Under the pieces are notes generated by a model that ran no database searches, was not told the DNA's origin, and saw nothing but the letters and a program-made list of their open reading frames with translations. From IMG/VR virus record IMGVR_UViG_3300043410_001741, positions 1-31,053 of that record: 31,053 nt of DNA, one strand, 5' to 3'. The translations under genes and the position numbers were made by a program. Source of the DNA: a virus. Shown piece after piece: positions 1 to 7,418 of this stretch; position 1 is the stretch's first letter; the number at the start of each line of letters is the position of its first letter.

Positions 1-2275
1 TTCCCCACAGCACTGCCGCCTTCACGTTCAGTCCCTGGGCCACGCTGTCCACATACTGCTTGGTGGCCAGCTGCAGGGCGCTGGTGGGGTCTTGCGTCAC
101 AGCAACGGACGTCAAGCCGCCCAGCGTGAGCGTGGTGCCGCCCAGCGCCACGGTTGTGGTTCCAAGCGTCAGCGACGAGTTCACAAGCGACGCGTTTCCG
201 ATATTCGAGAGCGTGTTCGACGAACCGGAGATCGTTTTGTTGGTCAGCGTCTGCGAACCAGCCAGCGTGGCCACGGTCGAGTCGATGGCGATCGTGACGG
301 CAGATGAGCCATTAAAACTGGTGCCAGACAGCCCGGTGCCAATCGTGAGTGCGTTGACCAGAGAGCCAACACCCGTGACCGCACTAGGGTTCACGTTGCG
401 CCAGTAGCCGCCCGCGCCGTAGTACTGCAGGAGCTGGTTGTTGGCCACCGATGTGAGCTCGACATTAGAGTCAGTGCCGCCAAGGACGGAGCCGTGGTTG
501 ATCTCGACCTGGATCGAGCCGGAGCCGCCATTGCCTGCCTTGATCAGCACGCCGACGGATACCTTCAGATTCGGAGCGGTGGGTTTTACGTTGGTCGGGT
601 TGCCGGTGACAGGGTTGTACCAAATCGTGTCGCCATCGGCCCAAACCTCTCCGTAAGCTGTGCCGTTGGTGGTGATGCCTCGCACGATGCCATAGGACGT
701 CACACGGCCCAAACCGTTGTTGGCGATTGGTTCAGTGGCCACGCCAACAATCAGGTCGCCGTCGGTGATTCCTGCAACCGTGGGACCAAACGTGATGACA
801 CCGGAGCCGCCAACGGTGCCGGTCTGGTAAACAATCTGCAGCGGCGAGTCGTTGATTGCTGCTGAGGCTTTCCCGTAGACGAACAGCTCCTCGCCGATCT
901 GCTGCGTGATGTTGCCACCGCCCATGCCAGCATTCCAGCTCCCAGTGGCGCCGTCGTACCAGAGTCGGCCAGCAGCCAGAGCCACGGCCGAGCCGTTGGC
1001 AAAGTCCAGGTAAGGCGTGGCGCCGTCGACCACATACCCACCGATGTTGTTGCTCCAAGTCGGAGCGCCAGAGCCGCCAGATTTCAGGAAGTACCCGCTT
1101 GTGCCCGCCGCGCTGAAAGCGTAGGCCGTGCCAGTGCCGTAAGCCACAGCGCCTGCCGTGGGGGTGGCCGAGCCGTTGGTGCCGCCGTTTGCGATTGCAA
1201 GCGTGCCGCCAAGCGTCACAGCGCCCGTGGTGGCTGTGGCAGGCGTCAGGCCCGTGGTGCCACCGCTCCAGCTGAGCACGCCCGTGTTGGTGATGGTCAC
1301 CGCCGCCGAGCCGTCATAGCCCGAGCCGCCCAGGCCGGTACCGATGGTCAGCGCGTAGGGGTTGGCCGCCGTGATGGTGCCCGATGCCCCCAGGGCAACG
1401 CTCACGCCGTTGTAGGTCACAGCGCCGCTGCCAGGCAGGTCGGTGTTCACGATCTGCCGGAACGTTGGATCGGCGTCCACGCCTGTGATCGGGCCGCCAA
1501 AGAACCGTTTTGCCGCCACAGGCGCCAAGATCAGCGTCGAGCCCCAGGTCGGGGCCCCGGTACCGCCTGAGACCAGCACTTGGCCCGCCACACCGGCCGC
1601 GCTGACGTACATGCCGTCCGAGCCGGACCAAATCACCGCGCCGGGCTGCATCGTCAACGAACGGGCCGTGCCACCGGACTGCAAGCCCAGGATGCCGTCC
1701 ACTTGCGCGTCGCTTGCCAGGTCAACAGCCGGGTGCTGGTGGTCCGAGCGCGACAGCGTCAGTGCGGTACCGGCCGCGCCCGAGTTCGAGCCAGCCAGCG
1801 GGGTGCCGCCGTATGAAACCGCAAGCGTCACGTTCGAGGACAGCGCACCACCGCCGGTCAGGCCGTTTCCGGCGATCACCTGCCTGCTGGTGGGCACGTA
1901 GCCCGAAATCGACAACGGAACCGATGTTGCGGCCGTCACCCGGCCCGTGGCGTCAACGGTGAACTGCGGCACGCTGGTGGCATCGCCGTACACACCAGGC
2001 GTCACGCCAGTGGCAGCCAGTTGCGTTGTGCCAACACCACCCGGGGCGATCGACAGCGTCACATTCGAGCTCAGCTGACCACCGCCTGTAAGCCCCGTGC
2101 CAGCAATCACCTGGCGCGAGGTGGGAACACCAGCAACCTGCAGCAGGTCCCCGGCGCGAATCTTGTAGGTGATGCCCTGATAGACGCCGACCAGCAGCGT
2201 ATCTTCCGACGTCGTCAGCGGGACGGGAAGTTGCGTGATGCTGATCGGGATCAGGTTTGATGGGACTTGTGCCAT
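1..2275 (-). CDS. Tail fibre / receptor-binding protein, 3' end missing
   Basis: An uninterrupted minus-strand reading frame starts at the ATG at 2275-2273 and is still open at base 1, giving at least 758 residues. It is rich in Gly, Thr, Ser, Ala and Asn and made of short beta-type repeats, as in trimeric phage tail fibres. Two copies of a unit containing SRQVIAG(T/N)GLTGGG and LSSNVTL lie near residues 50-75 and 126-150; a second unit, LTIGTGLxG followed by GS(A/S)AVTI, occurs near residues 306 and 640. Close to the left edge ATKQYVDSVAQGL matches a motif common in fibre proteins. The product probably lies at the tail tip or baseplate and contacts the host surface. The receptor-binding C-terminus is outside the window, so specificity cannot be judged. 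It is the last gene seen in the leftward structural operon, 13 bases after its neighbour, with a weak ribosome site. Confidence 0.85.
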   Translation of the reverse strand, partial: MAQVPSNLIPISITQLPVPLTTSEDTLLVGVYQGITYKIRAGDLLQVAGVPTSRQVIAGTGLTGGGQLSSNVTLSIAPGGVGTTQLAATGVTPGVYGDATSVPQFTVDATGRVTAATSVPLSISGYVPTSRQVIAGNGLTGGGALSSNVTLAVSYGGTPLAGSNSGAAGTALTLSRSDHQHPAVDLASDAQVDGILGLQSGGTARSLTMQPGAVIWSGSDGMYVSAAGVAGQVLVSGGTGAPTWGSTLILAPVAAKRFFGGPITGVDADPTFRQIVNTDLPGSGAVTYNGVSVALGASGTITAANPYALTIGTGLGGSGYDGSAAVTITNTGVLSWSGGTTGLTPATATTGAVTLGGTLAIANGGTNGSATPTAGAVAYGTGTAYAFSAAGTSGYFLKSGGSGAPTWSNNIGGYVVDGATPYLDFANGSAVALAAGRLWYDGATGSWNAGMGGGNITQQIGEELFVYGKASAAINDSPLQIVYQTGTVGGSGVITFGPTVAGITDGDLIVGVATEPIANNGLGRVTSYGIVRGITTNGTAYGEVWADGDTIWYNPVTGNPTNVKPTAPNLKVSVGVLIKAGNGGSGSIQVEINHGSVLGGTDSNVELTSVANNQLLQYYGAGGYWRNVNPSAVTGVGSLVNALTIGTGLSGTSFNGSSAVTIAIDSTVATLAGSQTLTNKTISGSSNTLSNIGNASLVNSSLTLGTTTVALGGTTLTLGGLTSVAVTQDPTSALQLATKQYVDSVAQGLNVKAAVLWG

Positions 2276-2288
2276 TTCTGCGTTGCTT

Positions 2289-2594
2289 TCAGTCGATCAC
2301 GAACAGGAACTGCCCGCTGTCGGTAACGATGAACTGCGTGCCGTCCGGCGTGATCAGGCCCGAAGGATGCGTGTTGATCGGTGTGTCTGGACGCACAAAC
2401 GGCAGCACGACCTGGTCCTCTGGCTTGGCCGCCAGGCGGTAGGGGTCGTAATCGTCCGTGTCCTCGTCGCAAACCATGAGCGCCGGGTAGTTGGGGTCCG
2501 GGTGCAAATCGGCCAGCCGGAACTTGCGCGAACAACGCGCGCAAATACCAAGCCCGTAGGTTGGTTCGCCGGATGGGTCAATGAAGCGTGGCAT
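2289..2594 (-). CDS. Conserved-looking phage protein with a Cys-pair motif, 101 aa
   Basis: The protein begins MPRFIDPSGEPTYGLGICARC. A CARC pair at residues 18-21 and a later VCDED suggest a small metal-binding knuckle. The C-terminus (TPDGTQFIVTDSGQFLFVID) reads like beta strands. The start codon follows the stop of the connector-like gene upstream by 3 bases, so the two are co-translated. Its place between connector and fibre genes suggests a minor virion or tail-assembly role, but no specific function can be assigned. The start has only a weak ribosome site and probably depends on coupling. Confidence 0.7.
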   Translation of the reverse strand: MPRFIDPSGEPTYGLGICARCSRKFRLADLHPDPNYPALMVCDEDTDDYDPYRLAAKPEDQVVLPFVRPDTPINTHPSGLITPDGTQFIVTDSGQFLFVID

Positions 2595-2597
2595 GGC

Positions 2598-3590
2598 TTA
2601 CTTCGTGTAGCACCCGATGCCGGGATTGATGAACGTGGGCGAGCCATCGTTGTCGCCGTCCCAGGCGGCCTGGCGCGCGGCGTACCACTTCTGCTCCAGC
2701 ATGGTCACCAGGCTCGGGTCCACGGACGGAGTTTCTGCGCCCACTTTGGCCGACAGACCGGCCGTGATCGCTTCGAGCCAACGCTGAGGCACCTCGACGT
2801 CCTGCTGCAGGTTCTGCGTGTCCATGATGTGGCGGTGGCGCCAGACGATCAGCTGCTGGTGCTCGGCCGCCGCATTCGGGCTTGGCCAGAGGTTCATCAC
2901 CGGCTGGGGCAGGTCGCGCTGGAACCAGTAGGTCAGCGGGCGCCCCAAGAACACCTTGTTGCTTTGCGCTACATAGGTGTCGCGGTTGAGCACACCCATC
3001 GGGATTTCCTGCGGCATGGTGCCCAGGTAAACCTCCTCCATCAGCATGGGAGCCGTGCTGGTGATGCGGAAAAACGCCTTGGGCCGAGCCGGAATCACAT
3101 CGGTCCATGTCCACTCGCCAGATGTTGCCGTGGTGGTTTGTGTGCCGACCGTGACCCAGACCAAGCCGTCGTTTGAGGTCTGAAACGTCAGGTTGACAGC
3201 GGCGCCTAGCCACTTCACGCCGACCGAGTTCACGGTACCGACGCCGCCTTCTTGGTCCGTGAAGTCCACGGTGTAGCTCGTGGGCAGCGCAACGGTGGCG
3301 CCTGTCAGCTCCTGCATCGTGCGCAGGTTGGCGTTCAACACCTCAACGGTGCCGTTGGTCAGCGTGACGATCGGCTGGCCTTCGTAGAACGGGTAAATCT
3401 GGCGCTCGATGCACCAGCTGGGGGTCTTGGTGTTGGCCAGCTCGCTGAGCAGCAGGTACAGCGCCTCAAGCGCGTAGGTCTGCATTTCGGCCGTGATGGC
3501 CTGGGCAGGCAGGCGGCAACGCCGGAAGGCGTGATCGACGACCTTCAGTGCGTTGAATGTTGTGCTGCTGATGCTGCCGGAAAAGGCCAT
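2598..3590 (-). CDS. Head-tail connector / tail accessory protein with an inserted beta domain, 330 aa
   Basis: Residues 14-55 form a helical segment (VVDHAFRRCRLPAQ, then ALEALYLLLSELAN) that resembles the helical start of P22 gp4-type tail accessory factors, which close the portal vertex. Residues about 95-190 look like an inserted beta-sandwich related to discoidin (F5/8 C) or carbohydrate-binding folds: FQTSNDGLVWVTVG, then EWTWTD and KAFFRITSTAP. The remainder (YWFQRDLPQP, LWPSPN, EVPQRWLEAITAGLSAKVG) returns to a connector-like pattern, and similar Trp-Pro-rich stretches occur in phage neck proteins. The start has a GGAG ribosome site 6 bases upstream and lies about 55 bases after a predicted transcription start. 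The connector role is inferred from pattern and location; the domain insertion is a reading of the sequence, not a database match. Confidence 0.7.
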   Translation of the reverse strand: MAFSGSISSTTFNALKVVDHAFRRCRLPAQAITAEMQTYALEALYLLLSELANTKTPSWCIERQIYPFYEGQPIVTLTNGTVEVLNANLRTMQELTGATVALPTSYTVDFTDQEGGVGTVNSVGVKWLGAAVNLTFQTSNDGLVWVTVGTQTTTATSGEWTWTDVIPARPKAFFRITSTAPMLMEEVYLGTMPQEIPMGVLNRDTYVAQSNKVFLGRPLTYWFQRDLPQPVMNLWPSPNAAAEHQQLIVWRHRHIMDTQNLQQDVEVPQRWLEAITAGLSAKVGAETPSVDPSLVTMLEQKWYAARQAAWDGDNDGSPTFINPGIGCYTK

Positions 3591-3651
3591 GCTAACTCCG
3601 TGTTGGGTCGTCAGATGGCCGCCGATTCAGCGCGCCCGATGGGGTTGGGGA

Positions 3652-3680
3652 ATTGTAGAGCAAGCGACAAGGGGCGGCAA
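3652..3680 (-). promoter_or_regulatory. Predicted sigma70-type promoter for connector and fibre genes
   Basis: On the minus strand TTGCCG (3680-3675) is followed after exactly 17 bases by TACAAT (3657-3652). It lies in the 106-base gap between the DUF6496-type gene and the connector-like gene, one of the wider gaps in the structural region. Transcription would start near 3645 and leave a leader of about 55 bases. The host sigma factor is unknown, so this is a consensus match only. Confidence 0.5.
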
Positions 3681-3696
3681 CGCACCCCTGCCCCGC

Positions 3697-4329
3697 TCAA
3701 CGCTTGGATGCCTTGCGGCCTTCGGACATGGCAATCGCCATGGCCTGTTTGCGGCTGGTGACCTCGGGGCCCTTCTTGCTGCCAGAGTGCAGCTCGCCAG
3801 CCTTGAACTCGCCCATGACCTTGCCAATCTTGGCCTGGCCAGCCTTGGACGTCACTTTGCCACCGGTTTTCATGCCGCCGATCATGGGCTGCGCGGGAGC
3901 GACGGGCACCATCTTGCGGCGAACGGATGGCATCTTCACCTGCGTGCGCTCGGTCAGCTCTTCACGCTGCATGCGCGGCGTTTCCATCTTCTCGTGCTTG
4001 ACCATGGCTTGGCGGCTGGGGTATTTCTCGCCGGTGGCTTTTTCGACCACGGGGCCGCCTTTGGCCAGCTTGAGCGTGGGCAAGTTGGGCGCCACAGGCT
4101 TGGAGCCTTTGACACCAGGATTCTTGTTGTCCTTGATTCCAAGCGAGCTCTTGTCGGCGATCATGGTCTGGCCCTTGAAGCCGGGGGCCTGGACTTTGCC
4201 GCCCTTGGCATAACCCGAGTCGCAAGACCCGCCTTTTTCGTACTTCACCGCGCCGCCCTTGGCGTACTTCACGGCGCCGTCTTTGCCTTTGGTGCCGAAG
4301 TCGAACTCTTTGACGTATGTGCAGCCCAT
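3697..4329 (-). CDS. DUF6496-type Lys/Gly-rich phage protein, 210 aa
   Basis: The ATG at 4329-4327 (MGCTYVKEF) is preceded by AGGAGC at 7 bases, which favours it over the longer reading frame starting at 4395. The N-terminal third holds repeats of the type KYAKGG / KYEKGG / GYAKGGKV. The C-terminal block, about residues 168-208, carries GKVMGEFKAGELHSGSKKGP and then SRKQAMAIAMSEGRKA. This closely matches the DUF6496 signature found in many phage structural clusters. The protein is strongly basic and low in complexity, so it could be a DNA- or capsid-associated internal protein, but its function is unknown. It lies between the one-TM protein and the connector promoter. Confidence 0.85.
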   Translation of the reverse strand: MGCTYVKEFDFGTKGKDGAVKYAKGGAVKYEKGGSCDSGYAKGGKVQAPGFKGQTMIADKSSLGIKDNKNPGVKGSKPVAPNLPTLKLAKGGPVVEKATGEKYPSRQAMVKHEKMETPRMQREELTERTQVKMPSVRRKMVPVAPAQPMIGGMKTGGKVTSKAGQAKIGKVMGEFKAGELHSGSKKGPEVTSRKQAMAIAMSEGRKASKR

Positions 4330-4339
4330 AACTTGCTCC

Positions 4340-4582
4340 TTATTCGCGGTCGGAATGACCCTTGAGGTTGTCGATCTTGCGCTCCAGTCGATCAAAACGA
4401 TCGATCAACTGTTGCATATCCGCGCGGAACTCGGCGCGTGTGATGTGGTCCCGGGCAACTTCCTCTCTGGTTTTGTTGAGAAGAATGCTGAGGCGGTCAA
4501 GTTCATTGAACTTGCCTTTCAGCAAAAAACCCATCAAAGCCACGATTGCACTCAGGACAATGTTCCAGACCATCATTTCCAT
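4340..4582 (-). CDS. Small membrane protein with coiled coil (holin-like), 80 aa
   Basis: A single hydrophobic segment at residues 4-21 (MVWNIVLSAIVALMGFLL) is followed by a charged heptad-like helix (residues 23-75: FNELDRLSILLNKTREE, then LIDRFDRLERKIDNL). A short N-terminus, one membrane helix and a cytoplasmic or periplasmic coiled coil are shared by some phage holins and lysis-related proteins, and by small hemolysin XhlA-type proteins. No endolysin or spanin gene lies in this window, so a lysis role is tentative. The start has GGAGC about 8 bases upstream. It sits 10 bases before the DUF6496-type gene in the same operon. Confidence 0.75.
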   Translation of the reverse strand: MEMMVWNIVLSAIVALMGFLLKGKFNELDRLSILLNKTREEVARDHITRAEFRADMQQLIDRFDRLERKIDNLKGHSDRE

Positions 4583-4603
4583 TGCTTACTGCTCCGGAAA
4601 TGA

Positions 4604-4867
4604 TCATGTGTAGGCAACGTTGACGGTCCCGGCTGCCACGACCACCAGGCCGTTGTTTGCCGCAATACCGTGGCTGGCCCAAGTGGCAATCTCACCGACC
4701 GCCATGGTCTTGGTGTACAGAATGTTGCCGCTGGCCGCAGATGCGTTGTCATAGACCGTGACGGCGCCCGCGACGATGCAGGTCACCGAAAACAGTCCGG
4801 CGGGGGTTGACTTGATCACAGCAGTTTCGGCTGCAACCGGCTTGTAGCCTAATTTGTCGGTCATCAT
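4604..4867 (-). CDS. Small beta-rich structural protein, unknown, 87 aa
   Basis: The protein MMTDKLGYKPVAAETAVIK... is rich in Ala, Val, Gly and Thr, with alternating hydrophobic stretches (LFSVTCIVAGAVTVYD, GLVVVAAGTVNVAYT) that indicate beta strands. An AGGAG ribosome site lies 8 bases before the ATG pair at 4867. It follows the major capsid module, so a head-decoration, neck or minor tail role is possible, but no family was recognised. The preceding gap contains a GC-rich hairpin. Confidence 0.7.
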   Translation of the reverse strand: MMTDKLGYKPVAAETAVIKSTPAGLFSVTCIVAGAVTVYDNASAASGNILYTKTMAVGEIATWASHGIAANNGLVVVAAGTVNVAYT

Positions 4868-4893
4868 GAGGTGATCTCCTGGTTTGGTTGAAG

Positions 4894-4911
4894 CCCCGCG
4901 CGGTGGCGGGG
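4894..4911 (-). other. GC-rich hairpin in an intergenic gap
   Basis: A perfect 6-bp stem (CCCCGC / GCGGGG) with a 6-base loop sits in the 63-base gap between the 69-aa and 87-aa genes. The downstream sequence on the minus strand is CTTCAACC, without a T-tract, so it is not a convincing intrinsic terminator. It might stabilise or process the mRNA. Confidence 0.35.
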
Positions 4912-4930
4912 TGCGTCACAACGCAGGGGA

Positions 4931-5140
4931 TCAGCTCAGAGCTGCGCCGACGGCGGTCACCCAAGCAGAGCCGGTGTTGATCACCAGGCAGTACTCGTTG
5001 TTGCCAGCGCCGTTGTCCGAAATGACGTAGCAGGTGCCAACGGGAACAGCGGTCACAGCAGGCAAATTGGCAGTCGTGGTGACGGGGAACGAGAAGCCGT
5101 TTTGAGAGGCGACGGGACCCGAAAAGGTAGTAGTGCTCAT
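4931..5140 (-). CDS. Small beta-rich protein downstream of capsid gene, 69 aa
   Basis: The protein begins MSTTTFSGPVASQNGFSF and consists mostly of small polar and beta-forming residues, with two Cys (GTCYVIS, EYCLVI). GAGGA lies 4 bases before the ATG. Short proteins with an N-terminal SGP(V)xSxNGF pattern occur near capsid genes of several phages, but their role is not established. It is the first gene after the strong terminator that follows the capsid gene, so it is either expressed by read-through or from a weak promoter not recognised here. Confidence 0.65.
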   Translation of the reverse strand: MSTTTFSGPVASQNGFSFPVTTTANLPAVTAVPVGTCYVISDNGAGNNEYCLVINTGSAWVTAVGAALS

Positions 5141-5211
5141 GATTTCCTCACATGCGAGTTGTGCGCAGCCGTCTGCATGTCGTCGGCCAGGGCGGGCCGT
5201 CTGCTGCGCGT

Positions 5212-5264
5212 AAAAAAGGTGCCCAACAAAGCCCCCGCCTTGTGAGCAGGGGCTTCAGTTGGCA
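5212..5264 (-). terminator. Strong intrinsic terminator after the major capsid gene
   Basis: On the minus strand AAGCCCCTGC (5255-5246) pairs with GCGGGGGCTT (5238-5229) across a 7-base loop, with one mismatch. The stem extends through TTG/CAA-type pairing and TGCC/GGCA, and is followed by TTTTTT (5217-5212). This is a classic rho-independent terminator, starting about 11 bases after the capsid stop codon. Partial termination here would give high capsid mRNA relative to the downstream tail genes. Confidence 0.8.
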
Positions 5265-5266
5265 TC

Positions 5267-6181
5267 TTAGACGCCAGCGGTACCGAACACGCCGCGCGGG
5301 TCGGTCCAGCCAAGCGCGTAACGCTCGGTGGCCTTGTAGCGCATGCTGTCGGTCTCGAAGTCGCCTTCCATGGATTTCTCCAGGCCGCGACGCATCATCA
5401 GCTTCAGACCTTCGGGAGCGTCGGTCTGCACCCACCAGGCGGTGGTGCTGGTGATACGAGACAGGTTGGCTTGACCATCGGCCAGCAAGCCCATCGACTT
5501 CACAGGGTTGATGTCGTTGTCAGCGGTGCCGGTACGCAGCACAGACTTCAGCAGCACCTCAGCCTGGAACACGTTGGAAGGACCGGAGACGATCTTCTTG
5601 GGTGTCAGGCGGATACGCTTGCCGTTGTTGTCCACAGCATTGCGGATCTGGATCAGCATCTGCTCAAGGGACGTCTGCGACAGGGCAGCGGCGGTGGCCA
5701 GCTGGTTGCTGAACGTGCCGTTGACGATCGGGTGAGCCGTGGAAACCAGGGACACGCCGTCACCGCCTGCATACGCGCTGTTGAAGGCGCGGTTCAGGAT
5801 GTTGGCTGCCAAGGTTTCTTTGGTCTCGATCAGGGACTGCGCCAGGTGCTTGGCGTAGGTCTGACCGATACGGATGTGGTCACCGTCCTCGACCAGCACT
5901 TTGGTCAGGGCGAAGGCCAGGCCGTACACCTTGTAGAGGTAGCGCTGCAGGAACAGCACGCCGCCGGACTGGTAGGTCACGGCCATGCCGTCAGGCAGCT
6001 CGGGCGCAGCACCGAAACCGTACAGGACGGGTTCTTCATGGTAGTTGCGCGGGATGCCTTTTTGCTCGCGGAAGACTTGCTTCCACTCGTCAGCACGCTG
6101 CTCATAAACGCCGTCGAACACTTCGTTCAGAATCGGCTCGACTACGGAACGGAAGTCCGTACTACGCATTGGGGTTGCCAT
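5267..6181 (-). CDS. Major capsid protein (HK97-fold, Mu gpT-like), 304 aa
   Basis: The length of 304 residues, the absence of low-complexity sequence and the position after scaffold-like and decoration-like genes fit a major head protein. Recognisable stretches are LPDGMAVTYQSGG (63-74), LAFALTKVLVEDGD (88-101), the helical KHLAQSLIETKETLAANILN (111-130) and STAHPIVNGTFSNQ (147-160). The last is typical of the Mu gpT-like capsid family (HP, then G-T-x-S-N). The C-terminal half contains the conserved pattern of strand, PSNVFQAEVLLKS helix and TTAWWVQTD. The protein self-assembles into the icosahedral shell around the scaffold. AAGGAGG lies 8 bases before the ATG, a strong site suited to high expression. 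No N-terminal prohead protease domain is visible, and no separate protease gene is seen beside it. Confidence 0.9.
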   Translation of the reverse strand: MATPMRSTDFRSVVEPILNEVFDGVYEQRADEWKQVFREQKGIPRNYHEEPVLYGFGAAPELPDGMAVTYQSGGVLFLQRYLYKVYGLAFALTKVLVEDGDHIRIGQTYAKHLAQSLIETKETLAANILNRAFNSAYAGGDGVSLVSTAHPIVNGTFSNQLATAAALSQTSLEQMLIQIRNAVDNNGKRIRLTPKKIVSGPSNVFQAEVLLKSVLRTGTADNDINPVKSMGLLADGQANLSRITSTTAWWVQTDAPEGLKLMMRRGLEKSMEGDFETDSMRYKATERYALGWTDPRGVFGTAGV

Positions 6182-6194
6182 GTTTCAGCCCTCC

Positions 6195-6788
6195 TTAGAT
6201 GCTGTTGACGGCAGCCTTGTAGGCGTGCTCGTTGATACGAACAGTGGCCACAACGTAAGCGTCGGTCAGCGAGTCGTTGATGTTGCCAGCGAAACCGGTG
6301 ATCTGGAACTGGCCAGAGGTGGTTTGGATGGCGGTGAGGTAGGTGTTGCTCAGACCGGTTTGGGTCGAGCCACCGGGAGAGGCAACGGTCCAATCGCACT
6401 CTTCACCCACAGCGGTCTGCACGGTGGTACCGGCCGAGGGGTTGTTGTACTGGACGTCGAACAGCGTTTCCGGATCGTCGTACACCCAGGCCACGATGTT
6501 GGTGGCGGTGACGCCCGAGGGCCAGAAGGGGCTGATGGTGGGGCGGCCAGTGGCGTCGTTGTACTGGCAGCCAGCGAAGATACCCAAAAGGGTAACGCCG
6601 TCGGTTGTTCCAGAACGAGTGCCGTCAGAGGTGCCGAGTTGAATGACGCCAGCGTCCGTCAGTTTCACGGGGTCACCCGAGAAAATGTTGGCAGCGTAGG
6701 CGCTTGCGATGGTGTAGGCTTTTGGACGCATCTGACCACTGTTGTGGTAAGAGGCGCGGAAGCCAAAGGGTGCGCTAGTCGAAGACAT
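6195..6788 (-). CDS. Head decoration-like structural protein, 197 aa
   Basis: The protein starts MSSTSAPFGFRASYHNSGQ and is rich in Thr, Ser, Gly and Asn, with many beta-type segments (DPVKLTDAGVIQLG, GVTLLGIFAGCQY, DAYVVATVRINEHAY). It contains an IVAWVYDDPETLFDVQ segment of a kind found in proteins encoded directly upstream of gpT-like capsid genes. It is 13 bases from the capsid start and has an AAAGGAAAA ribosome site. Role inferred: capsid decoration or stabilisation, from neighbourhood and composition. An alternative is a minor capsid subunit. Confidence 0.75.
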   Translation of the reverse strand: MSSTSAPFGFRASYHNSGQMRPKAYTIASAYAANIFSGDPVKLTDAGVIQLGTSDGTRSGTTDGVTLLGIFAGCQYNDATGRPTISPFWPSGVTATNIVAWVYDDPETLFDVQYNNPSAGTTVQTAVGEECDWTVASPGGSTQTGLSNTYLTAIQTTSGQFQITGFAGNINDSLTDAYVVATVRINEHAYKAAVNSI

Positions 6789-6823
6789 TTGCTTTTCCTT
6801 TGATGGGTTGAGTGGACTTCAGA

Positions 6824-7354
6824 TCAGGTCAGCTCAAACTGAGCTTTCCGTTTTTGTCCAATTTCAGACATGCCATCACCCGCATCCATGCGCGACCCCG
6901 ATGCACGAGCCTGTTGCTCCATGAACTCAGCCGTGTCAGTGAGCTTTTCCTCTTCGCGCAGCGGCGCGTCGTGGTGAGCTTCCTGCATGTACTTTTCGTA
7001 CAGGCTGATAGGGAGTTTGAAGGCGAGCATTTCGTTGACACCGATAAAGCCCTGCCACTCGCCAGTTTTGACGGTGACATATTCCCAGCCAGGCACGTCG
7101 CTCGGCTTCAGGGGCTCGTAACCCAGACGCATACGCATGTGGATCGAGTCACGGGGGTTGGTCGTGGTTAGCCAGCAGCAATGCCAGCCATCGAGTTTGG
7201 GCAAGTCCGGAAGTGAGGACTGGTGGAACTGCTGTCGGAACATTTCAACCCGCTCATCATCGGACAGGGCGCGCGATTCAGAAACGGCGCGATCTACCAT
7301 CGCACGGTTCTCGCGGTTGTCACCAGCAGATTTCTTTAAGCGTTCGTCAGACAT
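6824..7354 (-). CDS. Phage structural-operon protein of unknown function, 176 aa
   Basis: The first gene of the capsid transcript, with AAGGAGCG before its ATG. The N-terminus is charged and helical (LKKSAGDNRENRAMVDRAVSE). A central Trp-rich part (LDGWHCCWLTTTNPRD, GYEPLKPSDVPGWEYVTVK) looks like a compact beta domain, followed by a helical, acidic C-terminal tail. Proteins of this pattern are common beside gpT-like capsid genes, but their function is not known. The gene starts about 20 bases downstream of a near-consensus promoter and is therefore likely to be highly expressed. Confidence 0.75.
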   Translation of the reverse strand: MSDERLKKSAGDNRENRAMVDRAVSESRALSDDERVEMFRQQFHQSSLPDLPKLDGWHCCWLTTTNPRDSIHMRMRLGYEPLKPSDVPGWEYVTVKTGEWQGFIGVNEMLAFKLPISLYEKYMQEAHHDAPLREEEKLTDTAEFMEQQARASGSRMDAGDGMSEIGQKRKAQFELT

Positions 7355-7382
7355 TTCTCGCTCCTTTCAGCGATTGGGAAAA

Positions 7383-7410
7383 ATTATAGGTTGGATTTCA
7401 AAAAACACAA
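7383..7410 (-). promoter_or_regulatory. Predicted strong sigma70-type promoter for the capsid operon
   Basis: On the minus strand TTGTGT (7410-7405), a 16-base A/T-rich spacer, and a perfect TATAAT (7388-7383). It lies in the 64-base gap between the scaffold-like gene and the 176-aa gene. The local A/T richness stands out in an otherwise GC-rich region. Transcription would start near 7376 and end largely at the terminator at 5212-5264. Confidence 0.65.
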
Positions 7411-7418
7411 CGCGATTT

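Noticed and set aside
2235-3176. 313-aa plus-strand open frame
   Set aside because: Antisense to the connector-like and 101-aa genes, which have domain-like patterns and coupling.
3660-3696. Hairpin AGGGG/CCCCT after the DUF6496-type gene as a terminator
   Set aside because: Stem of only 5 bp with a 10-base loop and no T-tract; it overlaps the predicted promoter instead.
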